DNA of 22,419 nucleotides, taken from the NCBI GenBank assembly GCA_022839525.1, contig JALHET010000006.1, positions 1 through 22,419 of the forward strand, read 5' to 3'. Every line of letters starts with the position of its first letter. The first letter of the stretch is position 1. The position numbers and the translations under genes were made by a program. This stretch comes from Lentisphaerota bacterium. Its GTDB lineage: Bacteria; Verrucomicrobiota; Kiritimatiellia; RFP12; UBA1067. The notes beneath the pieces were generated by a model. That model had not been told where the DNA came from. It was given only the letters and a program-made list of their open reading frames with translations, and searched no databases. This document shows, in pieces, positions 8,468 through 15,704 of the stretch.

Positions 8468-8675
8468 CGGGTGGTTGAAGCCGCACAAGACGATCCGGCA
8501 GGAGATTGAAAACCTGCTGGGGATCGTCCGCCGCGATCTGGAAGACGCGGCGACGAGCGGCATCTCCGACGATTGGCGATTCGGTATCGCCTATAACGCT
8601 ACACTCAAACTTTGCTCGAATGGTTGCGCGCCACACACCCTGACTTCCTCCCATGACAACTACCCAAACAAATGA
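8442..8675 (+). pseudogene. HEPN-domain toxin gene with internal deletion and frame change
   Basis: The first 57 or so codons match the start of HEPN proteins that pair with MNT antitoxins (SLKQWVANGWLKPH, then SDDWRFGIAYNATLKLC). After about 8610 the reading frame is unlike the family. A different frame reads TLLEWLRATHPDFLP and stops at 8654-8656, which resembles the usual C-terminal end of the same family (LxWLRxxHPDxL). Both ends are therefore present but the middle, including the RNase R-x4-6-H motif, is gone and the joint is out of frame. The translated product would be 77 residues ending in foreign sequence, and it should be inactive. The family match is from memory. Confidence 0.65.
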
Positions 8676-8753
8676 AAAAGGACTGATGGGGACAGGCATG
8701 TTGTGGTTTCCCTTTGAATCAAAAGTGTTTCTTCTGCGGAGGACTTTTCCGAT

Positions 8754-8918
8754 ATGGCACGTTGTTTGGGTTTCACGTTCGGCCTGATGCTGTCGACACT
8801 TGCCGCGTGCGCGGCTCAGCCTGGTTTGGCGCGCGGGAAGGAGGAGCAGGGCAAGAGAGCGAACGAGGGCAGGGGCATTCGGGGCAGGCGGAAAGGAATG
8901 AAAAAGCGGGGGCGTTAA
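8754..8918 (+). CDS. Possible small cationic lipoprotein, 54 residues
   Basis: ATG 8754 follows GGAGG at 8738-8742 with an 11-base gap, slightly long. The product starts MARCLGFTFGLMLSTLAAC, a short hydrophobic stretch ending in a good lipobox (LAAC), so it could be lipid-anchored. The rest is rich in Gly, Arg and Lys (GRRKGMKKRGR at the end). It ends at TAA 8916-8918, before the tRNA-His promoter. I do not recognise the family, and low complexity in GC-rich DNA could produce this by chance. The bases between 8676 and 8753 hold nothing else I can name. Confidence 0.35.
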   Translation: MARCLGFTFGLMLSTLAACAAQPGLARGKEEQGKRANEGRGIRGRRKGMKKRGR

Positions 8919-8926
8919 ACTCGCGC

Positions 8927-8954
8927 TTGCATTCCCGGTTCCTTTTGGTACTCT
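8927..8954 (+). promoter_or_regulatory. Candidate promoter for tRNA-His
   Basis: TTGCAT (8927-8932) and TACTCT (8949-8954) are 16 bases apart; transcription would begin near 8961, about 14 bases before the tRNA. Position directly before a stand-alone tRNA gene supports it. Confidence 0.4.
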
Positions 8955-8974
8955 GCCTTTCTCCACATCCAAAT

Positions 8975-9052
8975 GGCGAAAATAGCTCAGTTGGTTAGAG
9001 CAGCAGATTGTGGATCTGCGGGTCGCGGGTTCGAGTCCCGTTTTTCGCCCCA
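8975..9052 (+). tRNA. tRNA-His (anticodon GTG)
   Basis: All four arms fold. The acceptor stem is GCGAAAA with TTTTCGC. The D arm reads GCTCAGTTGGTTAGAGC. The anticodon stem GCAGA/TCTGC encloses TTGTGGA with anticodon GTG at 9010-9012, and the T arm is GCGGG TTCGAGT CCCGT. An extra G at 8975 faces C at 9049, giving the G-1:C73 pair that is the identity element of histidine tRNA and is here encoded in DNA. The CCA end (9050-9052) is also encoded. It stands alone with its own promoter and terminator. Confidence 0.97.
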
Positions 9053-9059
9053 TTTTCAA

Positions 9060-9091
9060 CCCCAGTAAACCCTGGTTTTACTGGGGCTTTT
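9060..9091 (+). terminator. Intrinsic terminator of tRNA-His
   Basis: CCCCAGTAAA (9060-9069) and TTTACTGGGG (9077-9086) form a perfect 10-bp stem with a 7-base loop, followed by CTTTT. It begins eight bases after the tRNA CCA end. Confidence 0.85.
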
Positions 9092-9123
9092 CGTTTCGGC
9101 CGACCCCATACGGTTATTATTGA

Positions 9124-9267
9124 GCCCGCACTCCCTATGAGAAACCCGCTGGCGATCTCTCCGGCGCGTATTCAAGGCGCATCAATATTCACCATCGGCT
9201 TGTGTATCAGGTATTGGCTGACGCCAAGACCGTCAAGGTCATCCGACCCTGGACACACGATGAATGA
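9124..9267 (+). pseudogene. Remnant of a YoeB/Txe (RelE-superfamily) toxin, C-terminal part
   Basis: The 47-codon frame ending at TGA 9265-9267 reads PYEKPAGDLSGAYSRRIN, then IHHRLVYQVLADAKTVKVIR and PWTHDE. This matches the C-terminal half of Txe/YoeB ribosome-dependent mRNA interferases, including the catalytic-region Arg-Arg and His-Arg and the closing W-T-H. An in-frame TGA lies directly upstream (9121-9123), no start or antitoxin gene is present, and the N-terminal half is missing. It is the second broken toxin gene within 600 bases, one on each side of tRNA-His. Confidence 0.7.
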
Positions 9268-9354
9268 TTGGCGAACAACGCGGTGAAGGCGACTGAATAC
9301 CGCCGCCTCATGCGCGGACGGGTCTTGAGGTTAATCTTCAACCGCTCTTTTCAG

Positions 9355-9401
9355 TCCTGCCGGCCAATGGCCTGTGCGGCACGGGCCTCTGGTCGGCAGG
9401 A
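9355..9401. repeat. 47-nt nested, nearly symmetric hairpin of unknown role
   Basis: TCCTGCCGGCCA (9355-9366) pairs with TGGTCGGCAGGA (9390-9401), 12 bp with one G-T pair. Inside, after a 2x2 internal loop, GGCC (9369-9372) pairs with GGCC (9384-9387). Then, after a 1x1 mismatch, GTG pairs with CAC around a CGG loop. No T-run of note follows, so it is not a normal terminator. It lies between the toxin remnant and the bamA promoter and could be a REP-like element, a decayed mobile-element end or a structured RNA. Apart from this hairpin and the bamA promoter, 9268-9567 holds no gene I can support. Confidence 0.6.
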
Positions 9402-9427
9402 TTTCCATAATCATTTCCACAACAGGC

Positions 9428-9456
9428 TTGTGTTTCAGCACAGGATCAGGTTTAAT
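9428..9456 (+). promoter_or_regulatory. Candidate promoter for the bamA operon
   Basis: TTGTGT (9428-9433) and TTTAAT (9451-9456) are 17 bases apart within a locally AT-richer stretch. The leader to bamA would be about 105 bases. I saw no sigma-E-type or other envelope-stress signature that I could support. Confidence 0.3.
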
Positions 9457-9567
9457 TTTACAACCTTAATGCAAGGGGCGTTTTTTGTGACTCTGCCATG
9501 ACCTCAGCGGTGTGTCATCGGGGCAGAGCATATGTGGTTGCCCATTGGAAAGGCCGAGGAGTGAAAC

Positions 9568-11931
9568 ATGGTCAAGATGATGCGGGCGTTGGTGGCGGTG
9601 GCGGTTTTTACGGCCGGGTGGGTGTTGGGGGCGGACAACACCGTGAAGGAAGTGAAAGTCCGTGTGCTCGACCAGTTCGGTACCGATGCCTCGGATGTGT
9701 TGTCGTTCTGTAGTGTGACGGCGGGGTCGGAAGTCTCTCAGGAAGCGCTCTCGAAGGATGTGCGCGCGCTGCTGGACACAGGGCGCTACGGGTACGCGGG
9801 CGTGGAACTGGAGAAAATGGACACCGGCATCCGCGTGGTCTATGTGGTCAGGCGCCGCTACCGGTTTCAGGAACCCTTGGCCATTAAAGGGGCCGACTAC
9901 TTGAGTGAGAGCAAGATCCGGAAGCTCTCGGAACTCAAGAGCGGCGATTACATTGACGAGCCGATCCTTTCGACCAAGGCGGGGAAAATCCGGGACGAGT
10001 ATGTGAAGAAATATTTCCCGAACGTCAAGATCGGTGCGGAGATCCAGCCGATCGAGGGCAGTGCGGGCGCGGCTCATGTCACCTTTACGATCGAAGAGGG
10101 CGAGCGCGCCAAAATCCGCAAATACCGTTTTACCGGAAACCCCTCAATCAAGGAAGAGGACTTGCGCTCCTCGTTCGGCCAGCGGCCGTGGTATGACCCG
10201 CGCGGCTGGTTCACCGACACGCCCGTTTCGCAGCAGGATCTGGAAGACGCCCGCCAGCAGGCCGAGGAGGTCTACCAGAACCGCGGCTACCTCGACGCCA
10301 AAGTCGCCGCGCCGGTGATGGAGAAGGTGGGCAAGGAGAAAGTGGACGTGGTCTTCGCGGTCACCGAAGGGGATGTCTACAGCGTGGAATCCAGCGCGAT
10401 CCGCGGTGTCAAACTGTTCCCTGAACGGGAAGTGCTGGCCGCTTCGCGCCTGAAGGTCGATGCCGTGGCGGGCAAGCAGCTCATCGACGATGCGGCCAAG
10501 GATATCCGGGACTATTATGGGTCGCGCGGGTATGTGGACACGGTGGTGCGCCCGGTCAAGGAGACGGTTCCGGGCAAGCCGGGCCGCATGGCGATCACCT
10601 TCGAGGTGCGCGAGGGCGAGCTGGTCTACATCCGCAACATCGTCATCCGGGGCAACAATAAGACGAAGGACAAGGTCATCCGCCGCGAGGTGCTGGTCAG
10701 TCCCGGCGAAATCATGAACGAGCCGCGCATCGAGCGCAGCGAGAACCGCCTGAAGAACCTCGGTTATTTCGCCAACGTGCGCCACTATACCGAGCAGGCT
10801 AACCAGCCGGGCACGCGCGATTTGGTTTACGAGGTGGAGGAGCAGCGCACCGGCAACTTCATGGTGGGGGCGGGCTTCTCCAGCGTTGACAATCTGGTCG
10901 GCTTTGTAGAGGTCACCGAAAGCAATTTCGACATCCTCAACTGGCCGAATTTCAAGGGCGGCGGGCAAAAGGCCCGGTTGGGTATCGAGGCTGGCTCGCG
11001 CCGGCAGACGGCGGAAGCCTCCTGGACCGAGCCGTGGTTCCTCGACCGTCCGCTGGCGTTGACCGTGGAGGTTTACCGCCGCATGCGGTGGCATGACCAG
11101 TACGACGAGATCCGCACGGGCGGTTCGGTCGGCCTCTCCTATCCCGTCAAGGTCGGGCGCGTGGGCGCGCGCTATACCCTTGAAATGGTGGAGATGGACG
11201 ATGTGGAGCGCGGCGAGTGGTTCCTGGACCCGAAGGGCGAACTCTCCTCTACGCCGGAAACGTGGAACGGGGAGGAGAACGACTACTTCAAGTGGCAGGA
11301 GGATGAGTACGGCGACGCGCTCAACAGCGTGATCCGCCTCTACTGGGCGCATGACACCCGCGACCAGGCGTTCGTCCCGACCAAGGGGTACCAGACCACG
11401 GTGTTCGGCGAACTTTCCGAAGGCGCGATCGGCGAGAACGAGATCTACAAAATGGGCGCGAGCTACCGCCACTGGTACCGCATGCCGTGGTACAAGCATG
11501 TGCTGAGCCTGCGCGGCCGGTTCGAAACGGTCGACGCCTACAGCGGCGAAGTGCCCATTTACGAGAAGCTCTTCCTGGGCGGGCCGCGCACCATACGCGG
11601 CGTTGAGTACCGCGACATCGGGCCCAAGGTCTACCGCGGCGAAGGCAGCAAGAAACATGCGCCGATCGGCGGGCAGACCCTTGCGATGGTCACGGCCGAG
11701 TATACGATTCCCGTGTTCAAAGCGGTGCGTTTCGCCACCTTCATGGACGTCGGCTCGCTCGGTGAGGACGTGTTCGATCCCGAGCTGTCCGATGTCTGCG
11801 TGTCGGTGGGTGTCGGCCTCCGCATCGATATTCCGGGCTTCCCGATCCGGTTTGACTTCGCGAAACCGGTAGTGGAGGACGACGATTATACCGACGACGA
11901 GTTCTTCTCTTTCGCGATCGGGTTTGAATGA
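9568..11931 (+). CDS. bamA: BamA outer-membrane protein assembly factor
   Basis: Encodes 787 residues, the usual size. After a signal peptide (VAVAVFTAGWVLGAD) come about five POTRA domains to near residue 420, with repeated patterns such as VTFTIEEGERAKIRKYRFTG and VYIRNIVIRGNNKTK. The C-terminal Omp85 barrel follows, with the lid-loop motif in the form GGPRTIRGVEY and the closing strand FSFAIGFE. BamA folds and inserts beta-barrel proteins into the outer membrane. The start follows GAGGAG by six bases. It opens the conserved bamA-skp-lpxD order, which supports the call. Two details differ from the usual form: the motif position normally Phe or Tyr after IRG is Val, and the last residue is Glu after the usual terminal aromatic Phe. 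Confidence 0.95.
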   Translation: MVKMMRALVAVAVFTAGWVLGADNTVKEVKVRVLDQFGTDASDVLSFCSVTAGSEVSQEALSKDVRALLDTGRYGYAGVELEKMDTGIRVVYVVRRRYRFQEPLAIKGADYLSESKIRKLSELKSGDYIDEPILSTKAGKIRDEYVKKYFPNVKIGAEIQPIEGSAGAAHVTFTIEEGERAKIRKYRFTGNPSIKEEDLRSSFGQRPWYDPRGWFTDTPVSQQDLEDARQQAEEVYQNRGYLDAKVAAPVMEKVGKEKVDVVFAVTEGDVYSVESSAIRGVKLFPEREVLAASRLKVDAVAGKQLIDDAAKDIRDYYGSRGYVDTVVRPVKETVPGKPGRMAITFEVREGELVYIRNIVIRGNNKTKDKVIRREVLVSPGEIMNEPRIERSENRLKNLGYFANVRHYTEQANQPGTRDLVYEVEEQRTGNFMVGAGFSSVDNLVGFVEVTESNFDILNWPNFKGGGQKARLGIEAGSRRQTAEASWTEPWFLDRPLALTVEVYRRMRWHDQYDEIRTGGSVGLSYPVKVGRVGARYTLEMVEMDDVERGEWFLDPKGELSSTPETWNGEENDYFKWQEDEYGDALNSVIRLYWAHDTRDQAFVPTKGYQTTVFGELSEGAIGENEIYKMGASYRHWYRMPWYKHVLSLRGRFETVDAYSGEVPIYEKLFLGGPRTIRGVEYRDIGPKVYRGEGSKKHAPIGGQTLAMVTAEYTIPVFKAVRFATFMDVGSLGEDVFDPELSDVCVSVGVGLRIDIPGFPIRFDFAKPVVEDDDYTDDEFFSFAIGFE

Positions 11932-11936
11932 TGTAG

Positions 11937-11958
11937 GGGCGGGCTTTTGTGCCCGCCC
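11937..11958 (+). repeat. GC-only hairpin between bamA and the skp-like gene
   Basis: GGGCGGGC (11937-11944) and GCCCGCCC (11951-11958) form a perfect 8-bp stem with a 6-base TTTTGT loop, five bases after the bamA stop. A-rich sequence rather than T-rich follows, so full termination is unlikely. It may stabilise the bamA mRNA end, tune expression of downstream genes, or be a dispersed hairpin repeat. It ends before the ribosome-binding site of the next gene. Confidence 0.5.
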
Positions 11959-11972
11959 AGAAAAGGAACGGT

Positions 11973-12578
11973 ATGAAAAAGACGGGTGTGATGCTGGCGG
12001 CGGTTCTTGCCGCAACGATGGTGGTGGCGCAGGAAAAGACTGCGGTGGTCAACATGGTGGATCTGGTGCGGTTTCACCCGAGCCGGGAGCGCGACCGTAA
12101 GCTGATGCAGGACACGGAAAAGGAATTCCAGTCCAAGCTCGACAAGCAGCGCGACCGGTTTGAACAGCTCCGCAACGAGTACGAGCAGGCAGTCAAAGAG
12201 GCCCGCAATCCGGCGCTCAACGAGAAGGCCCGCGCCGAGGCCGAGGACAAGGCCATGAAGCACCGCGATGTGCTGGCCGAGGCCGACCGCGACCTGCGCC
12301 AGGAGATGCAGAAGCTCCAGCGCGAACTCGGCGACCTCGACGCGCGCCTCCTGCGCCAAGTCACGGGCGATATCCGCGATGTGCTTTCTAAATTCGCGCA
12401 GGAAGGGAAGTATTCGATTGTCCTTGACGGGACCACGATGGCCTATTTCGATCCCAAGCTGGAAGTGACCGATGAGGTGCTGCGGCGCATGGGTGTTGAC
12501 CCTAAGGTCCGCAAGGAGGCCAAGGAGAAGGCCGAGAAAGAGAAGGCCGCCGGCAAGAGTGCCGTTGAGAAAAAGTGA
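11973..12578 (+). CDS. Skp/OmpH-family periplasmic chaperone
   Basis: Encodes 201 residues. Signal peptide MKKTGVMLAAVLAATMVVAQ is followed by KTAVVNMVDLVRFHP, the typical Skp/OmpH opening strand. A long charged coiled coil then spans about residues 30-135 (the tentacle helices) and a closing segment reads YSIVLDGTTMAYFDPKLEVT. A Lys/Ala/Glu-rich tail ends the protein. Skp holds unfolded outer-membrane proteins in the periplasm and hands them to BamA. I chose ATG 11973 because AAGGA lies seven bases upstream; an ATG-initiated extension to 11949 would start inside the hairpin and spoil the signal peptide. Its stop overlaps the lpxD start (TGATG). Confidence 0.88.
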   Translation: MKKTGVMLAAVLAATMVVAQEKTAVVNMVDLVRFHPSRERDRKLMQDTEKEFQSKLDKQRDRFEQLRNEYEQAVKEARNPALNEKARAEAEDKAMKHRDVLAEADRDLRQEMQKLQRELGDLDARLLRQVTGDIRDVLSKFAQEGKYSIVLDGTTMAYFDPKLEVTDEVLRRMGVDPKVRKEAKEKAEKEKAAGKSAVEKK

Positions 12579-14347
12579 TGGCGATGACGGCGACAGAGCT
12601 GGCGTCACGCCTCGGCGGCGTGCTGACGGGAGACGGTTCGGTTGAGCTGAGCGCGCTGGCGGGCTTGTCGGAGGCACGTGCCGGGGACGCCGCGTTTTTC
12701 AAGGACACACAGTATGCGGCTCAGCTCGCCGTGACACAGGCGAGCGCGGTGCTCGTCCCCTCCGCGTGGCAGGGTGCGTGCCCCGCGCCTGCCGTCATCC
12801 GCGTGGCGGATCCGGACGCGGCCTTTACGCGGGCTGCGGTGTGGTTCGCGCCGCAGCCGGTGGAGCGTGCGCCGGGCGTCCACCCGACGGCCATCATCGG
12901 ACAGGGTGTGCGGCTGGGCGAGGGCGTGCATGTTGGCCCCTACACCGTGATCGAGGACGGGACGGTCATCGGCGACCGCTGCGTGATCGAGGCGCAGGTG
13001 TTCATCGGGCAGCGCGTGACGCTGGGCAAGGGTTGCCATCTCTATCCGCAGGTGACGGTCCGCGAGGGGTGTGTCCTCGGGCAGCGCGTCGTTCTGCACT
13101 CCGGCGTGCGGATCGGCGGGGACGGGTACGGCTACACCCCGAAGGTCCGTGCGGACGGTTCGGTCTTGATTGAAAAGATCCCTCAGCTCGGCATTGTCGA
13201 GCTGGGCGACGACGTGGAGGTCGGGTGCAACGCGACCATCGACCGCGCGCGCTTTGGGCGCACGCGCATCGGGAACAGCACCAAGATCGACAACCTGGTG
13301 CAGATCGGCCACAACGTGCAGGTCGGCGACAACAGCGGCATTATTGCCCAGGCCGGCGTGGCGGGCAGCACGCGGATCGGTTCGGGGTGCCTGATTTGGG
13401 CTCAGGCGGGTCTTTCCGGCCACCTCACCATCGGCGACCGCGCGCAGGTCGGGCCGAAAAGCGGCCTGTCGAAAGATGTGCCCGCGGGCGAGTATGTCTT
13501 GGGACTTCCGGCTGTCCCCAAACGCGAGTTCGCGGCTCAGCTTCTCATGCCCCGCCAGATCGAAAAGCTCAAGAAAAAGCCGCACATCATTGTCGGCTCG
13601 CCCGGACGTATCCGTGAGCTGGTTCAGCTCGGCAAGCTCAAGGCGCATCAGGTGAAGAGTCTGGTGATCGACGAGGCGGACCGGTTGCTGGTCGAGGAGA
13701 GCCTGCCTGCGATCCGGGATCTGCTCCATGTCCTGCCGCGGGAACGCCAGTTGGTGTTCGTATCCGCCACGCAGCATCCGGAGAGTATGGGTGTCATCGC
13801 GTCTCTCGCGCCCGCGCTGGTTATGCTGCAAACCGCGTCCGCGCCGATGAATCCGGACATCAGGCACTTCGGCCTCGTCTGCGAGAGACGCGACAAGCCG
13901 GATCTGTTGCGCAGCCTGCTGCATGCGTTGAAACCCGGGCGCTGCATCGTTTTTGCTCACCGGACCGAAACGGCTGAGATTGTGGCGTCCAAGCTGGCCT
14001 ACCACCATGTGGCCGTGGCGCAATTGCACGGCGCGTTCGACAAGCGGGACCGCAAACAGGCGATGGACGATTTCCGCAGCGGCCGCGCGAAGGTTTTGCT
14101 GGCCTCGGATATCGCGGCGCGGGGGCTCGACATTCCCGGGGTCACGCACATTTTTAACCTCGATGCGCCCACGCTCAGCAAGGCATACCTGCACCGGGTG
14201 GGGCGCACTGGCCGGGCTGGGGCGTCGGGCATGGCGGTCACGCTGTTCACGGGAACCGAAACGCATCTGGCCCGGCGTTACGAAAAGGAGTTGGGTATCG
14301 TGATCCGGCGGTGCCGTCTGCGTGAAGGCCAAATGATTCCGGCGTGA
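12578..14347 (+). CDS. lpxD: LpxD fused in frame to a truncated DEAD-box RNA helicase
   Basis: Encodes 589 residues. Residues 1 to about 330 are LpxD, UDP-3-O-acyl-glucosamine N-acyltransferase of lipid A synthesis. An N-terminal uridine-binding domain is followed by left-handed beta-helix hexapeptides, and His245 (VQIGHNV) and His282 (LSGHLTIGD) lie 37 residues apart, as in E. coli LpxD (His239, His276). From about residue 330 the frame continues as a DEAD-box helicase: SPGR (motif Ib, 341), DEAD (365-368), SAT (396), VFAHRTE (IV, about 458), ASDIAARGLDIPG (V, 509) and HRVGRTGRAG (VI, 539). The Q motif, Walker A and motif Ia are absent, so ATP use is unlikely. ATG 12578 overlaps the previous stop; GTG 12575 and ATG 12584 are alternatives. 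LpxD activity is probably kept. The fusion may be a real deletion or an assembly error. Confidence 0.9.
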   Translation: MAMTATELASRLGGVLTGDGSVELSALAGLSEARAGDAAFFKDTQYAAQLAVTQASAVLVPSAWQGACPAPAVIRVADPDAAFTRAAVWFAPQPVERAPGVHPTAIIGQGVRLGEGVHVGPYTVIEDGTVIGDRCVIEAQVFIGQRVTLGKGCHLYPQVTVREGCVLGQRVVLHSGVRIGGDGYGYTPKVRADGSVLIEKIPQLGIVELGDDVEVGCNATIDRARFGRTRIGNSTKIDNLVQIGHNVQVGDNSGIIAQAGVAGSTRIGSGCLIWAQAGLSGHLTIGDRAQVGPKSGLSKDVPAGEYVLGLPAVPKREFAAQLLMPRQIEKLKKKPHIIVGSPGRIRELVQLGKLKAHQVKSLVIDEADRLLVEESLPAIRDLLHVLPRERQLVFVSATQHPESMGVIASLAPALVMLQTASAPMNPDIRHFGLVCERRDKPDLLRSLLHALKPGRCIVFAHRTETAEIVASKLAYHHVAVAQLHGAFDKRDRKQAMDDFRSGRAKVLLASDIAARGLDIPGVTHIFNLDAPTLSKAYLHRVGRTGRAGASGMAVTLFTGTETHLARRYEKELGIVIRRCRLREGQMIPA

Positions 14348-14369
14348 ACGGTGAAAGGGGTGGGGAGGC

Positions 14370-15704
14370 ATGTCGGCTTCGGTCGGTTTTATCACTCTTG
14401 GGTGTTCGAAGAATCTCGTGGATTCGCAGGTGATGGCGGGCTATTTGAAGCGCGCCCGGATCACGCTCGCGCCGTCGCCCGAAGAGGCCGACGTGATTCT
14501 GGTGAACACCTGCGCGTTCATCGGGGCTGCGCGGGAAGAGGCGGCGGAGGCGATTTTGCGGGCCTGCGCATACAAGGAGAGGGGCGGTTGCCGGGCGGTG
14601 GTCGTGGCGGGGTGCATGGTGCAGCGTTACCGGTCGCGATTGAAAGCCGCGTTTCCCGGGGTGGACGCGTTTCTCGGCATTGATGAGTTGGAGCGGATCG
14701 GCGAGGTGGTCGGGAGCGTAGCCACGGGTAAACGCTGCGGGGTGATTGCGGCGCGCGGCATGCCGGTCAAATGCTACAAACCGCCTTATCCGACGCTGCT
14801 CTTCACGGGTGGCCCCTTCGCGTATCTCAAAATCGCGGAAGGGTGCGATCACCGGTGCGCGTATTGCGCGATTCCCAACATCCGGGGGGCGTACCGTTCG
14901 CGCTCCGAGGACGAGTTGGTGCATGAGGCCCAGGCGATGGTGCGGGCGGGTGTGCGGGAAATCAACCTGATCTCCCAAGACACATTGCGGTATGGAACGG
15001 ATCGTGGAGGGAAGTCGGCAATTGTGCCGCTGATCCGCCGACTGGATCGGATCCGGGGGGCGTTCAGGATTCGTCTGCTCTACGGTTATCCCGCCGGTGT
15101 GACGGAGGAACTGCTGCATGTGATGAACATGTCACGCCATGTCTGCTGGTATTTGGATTTGCCGGTTCAGCACAGTCATCCGGATATCCTGCGCGCGATG
15201 CGCCGCGGTAAGGCAGTGGCGGCGACGCAAGATCTGGCGGCTCGACTGCGTCAGGCGGTGCCGGGACTGGTGTTGCGCACGACCTGCCTGGTCGGGTTCC
15301 CGGGGGAGACGGAGACGCACTTCGAGCACCTGATGGAGTATGTGGAGCGGTCGGCCTTCGACCATTTGGGCGTGTTCGCATTCTCACCCGAGGAGGGTAC
15401 GCCTGCGGCCGCGATGGGCGGAACGCCCTCCCGCAAGGTGGCGGAAGAGCGGTGCGAGCGGCTCATGGGACTGCAGCGGCGCATCATCCGGAGACGGGTG
15501 CGGGATCTGACAGGGAGGGAAGACACGGTCTTGTTGCTCCGGCGCACAAAAACCGGATGGATTGGGCGCCTGCCGCGGCAGGCGCCGGACGTGGACGGTG
15601 AAACCCATGTGTCCCATGTGCCGCGACAGGCCAAGGTTGGCGATTTCGTGCGTGTGGAAATCACGGGCGGAAGAGGTTATGATTTGATGGCGAGGGCGGT
15701 TTGA
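14370..15704 (+). CDS. rimO: RimO, ribosomal protein S12 methylthiotransferase
   Basis: Encodes 444 residues, the full family length. The N-terminal UPF0004 domain has its three iron-sulfur cysteines at C12 (LGC), C48 (NTC) and C82 (AGC). The radical-SAM core has C159-x3-C163-x2-C166 (CDHRCAYC). A TRAM domain closes the protein and contains the RimO-type PDVDG motif. The enzyme adds a methylthio group to an aspartate of ribosomal protein S12 using S-adenosylmethionine. The start is supported by GGGAGG just upstream and lies 22 bases after the lpxD-helicase stop. Its stop overlaps the antiporter start (TGATG), so the genes are likely co-transcribed. Confidence 0.93.
   Translation: MSASVGFITLGCSKNLVDSQVMAGYLKRARITLAPSPEEADVILVNTCAFIGAAREEAAEAILRACAYKERGGCRAVVVAGCMVQRYRSRLKAAFPGVDAFLGIDELERIGEVVGSVATGKRCGVIAARGMPVKCYKPPYPTLLFTGGPFAYLKIAEGCDHRCAYCAIPNIRGAYRSRSEDELVHEAQAMVRAGVREINLISQDTLRYGTDRGGKSAIVPLIRRLDRIRGAFRIRLLYGYPAGVTEELLHVMNMSRHVCWYLDLPVQHSHPDILRAMRRGKAVAATQDLAARLRQAVPGLVLRTTCLVGFPGETETHFEHLMEYVERSAFDHLGVFAFSPEEGTPAAAMGGTPSRKVAEERCERLMGLQRRIIRRRVRDLTGREDTVLLLRRTKTGWIGRLPRQAPDVDGETHVSHVPRQAKVGDFVRVEITGGRGYDLMARAV

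Noticed and set aside
8686..8700. TGGGGACAGGCATG, similar to sequence seen near REP-associated transposase genes
   Set aside because: One short match from memory, with no transposase gene or second copy in the window.
10144..12015. 623-codon minus-strand frame inside bamA
   Set aside because: Long only because stop codons are rare in the mirrored high-GC codons; it has no recognisable domain.
12605..14395. 596-codon minus-strand frame opposite lpxD-helicase
   Set aside because: Antisense shadow rich in Arg, His and Asp; the plus-strand frame has all the conserved residues.
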